7,406 nucleotides of DNA, taken from an uncultured Subdoligranulum sp. Lineage in GTDB: Bacteria > Bacillota_A > Clostridia > Oscillospirales > Ruminococcaceae. Each line of letters begins with the position of its first letter. Positions within the stretch are counted from its first letter, which is position 1. The notes under the pieces were generated by a model that was not told the origin of the DNA, did no database searches, and saw only the letters and a program-made list of their open reading frames with translations. A program made the translations under genes and the position numbers. This document shows positions 6,937 through 7,406 of this stretch, in pieces. Location of the stretch: positions 1 through 7,406 of the forward strand of contig NZ_CALADU010000201.1 of NCBI RefSeq assembly GCF_937890665.1. The letters run 5' to 3'.

Positions 6937-7406
6937 TCAAGTGCCATGACGCGCTGCAATACAGCGACGCAGCCATCCGCCTTTTTTGTAATAAACCACA
7001 AACAGCAGCGAAGCCAAGGTCCATGTGATGGGATAGCTCAGCTCTACCGTGGCAACCGAGTGCCAGACCGGCACCGCTACCAGCAGCCACAGGATGCGCA
7101 GCCCACAGACACCGAACACAGTGATCAAGGTAGGCACCCGCACATCACCACAGCCACGCAGCGCGCCGGAGAGGATTTCGATGCAGACATAGGTCAGATA
7201 GGCCGGGACCAGCACGTGCATCATCTCCACGCCCACCGCGATCACCTCGGGGTCCTGACTGAAAAGACGGAACAGCGGTTCCGCAGCGAAGTAGAACACC
7301 ACACTGATGCACAGCGTAATTCCTGCCGCCATAGCCAGACAGACCCGAACGCTGCGGCGTACCCGGTCGTACAGCTGGGCGCCGAAGTTCTGCCCCGCAA
7401 AGGTGG
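6937..7406 (-). CDS. MATE-family efflux transporter, C-terminal part (runs off the right edge)
   Basis: Only the last 155 residues are present; the gene continues beyond 7406, and a full protein of this family has about 440-460. MATE proteins are inner-membrane antiporters that export cationic drugs or metabolites in exchange for Na+ or H+. The visible part begins TFAGQNFGAQLYDRVRRSVR, the family's C-half QN-x-GA motif after the first helix of the second bundle. Hydrophobic segments follow, including CLAMAAGITLCISVVFYFAA, HVLVPAYLTYVCIEILSGAL, LITVFGVCGLRILWLLVAVP and PITWTLASLLFVVYY. The conserved ALRGCGDVRVPT loop lies between the second and third. It ends in the short basic tail KKGGWLRRCIAARHGT. 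An ATG at 7332 is internal, because the frame stays open and in-family to the window edge. Its terminator is shared with glnS. The substrate cannot be told from this fragment, so no gene name is given. Confidence 0.9.
   Translation of the reverse strand, partial: TFAGQNFGAQLYDRVRRSVRVCLAMAAGITLCISVVFYFAAEPLFRLFSQDPEVIAVGVEMMHVLVPAYLTYVCIEILSGALRGCGDVRVPTLITVFGVCGLRILWLLVAVPVWHSVATVELSYPITWTLASLLFVVYYKKGGWLRRCIAARHGT

Overview
This window reads as ordinary chromosomal housekeeping DNA from a moderately GC-rich, fermentative Clostridia-type Firmicute. An Oscillospirales/Ruminococcaceae relative is my best guess, an inference from protein flavour, strong AGGAGG-like ribosome binding sites and gene content. 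There are no tRNA or rRNA genes, insertion sequences, CRISPR arrays or phage genes, and I found no convincing new multi-gene system. The most notable point is a frameshifted alcohol dehydrogenase gene whose promoter, ribosome binding site and terminator all look intact.

Layout. (1) Positions 62-3812, plus strand: a tightly packed three-gene operon of a TtcA-family tRNA thiolation protein, alanine racemase (alr) and elongation factor 4 (lepA). The junctions overlap by 4 and 1 bases, so translation is probably coupled. It ends at a 36-bp perfectly palindromic bidirectional terminator (3829-3864). (2) Positions 3882-5026, minus strand: a FucO-like group III iron-dependent alcohol dehydrogenase (lactaldehyde reductase type), convergent with lepA. 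It is broken after codon 72 by what looks like a 4-base deletion; restoring 4 bases gives exactly 382 codons plus stop. (3) Positions 5027-5217: a 191-bp divergent intergenic region with two back-to-back sigma-A-type promoters, each with 17-bp spacing, plus an inverted repeat in the fucO leader. (4) Positions 5218-6879, plus strand: glutaminyl-tRNA synthetase (glnS), followed by a second bidirectional hairpin terminator (6889-6919). (5) Positions 6937-7406, minus strand: the C-terminal third of a MATE-family multidrug/Na+ antiporter gene that runs off the right edge.

How the genes relate. TtcA, EF4 and GlnRS all serve translation (tRNA modification, ribosome rescue, tRNA charging). Alr supplies D-alanine for the cell wall. 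The alcohol dehydrogenase would recycle NADH by reducing an aldehyde if its frame were intact. Both convergent gene pairs are separated by short bidirectional terminators, so each transcription unit is insulated. No stretch longer than 300 bases lacks a gene.
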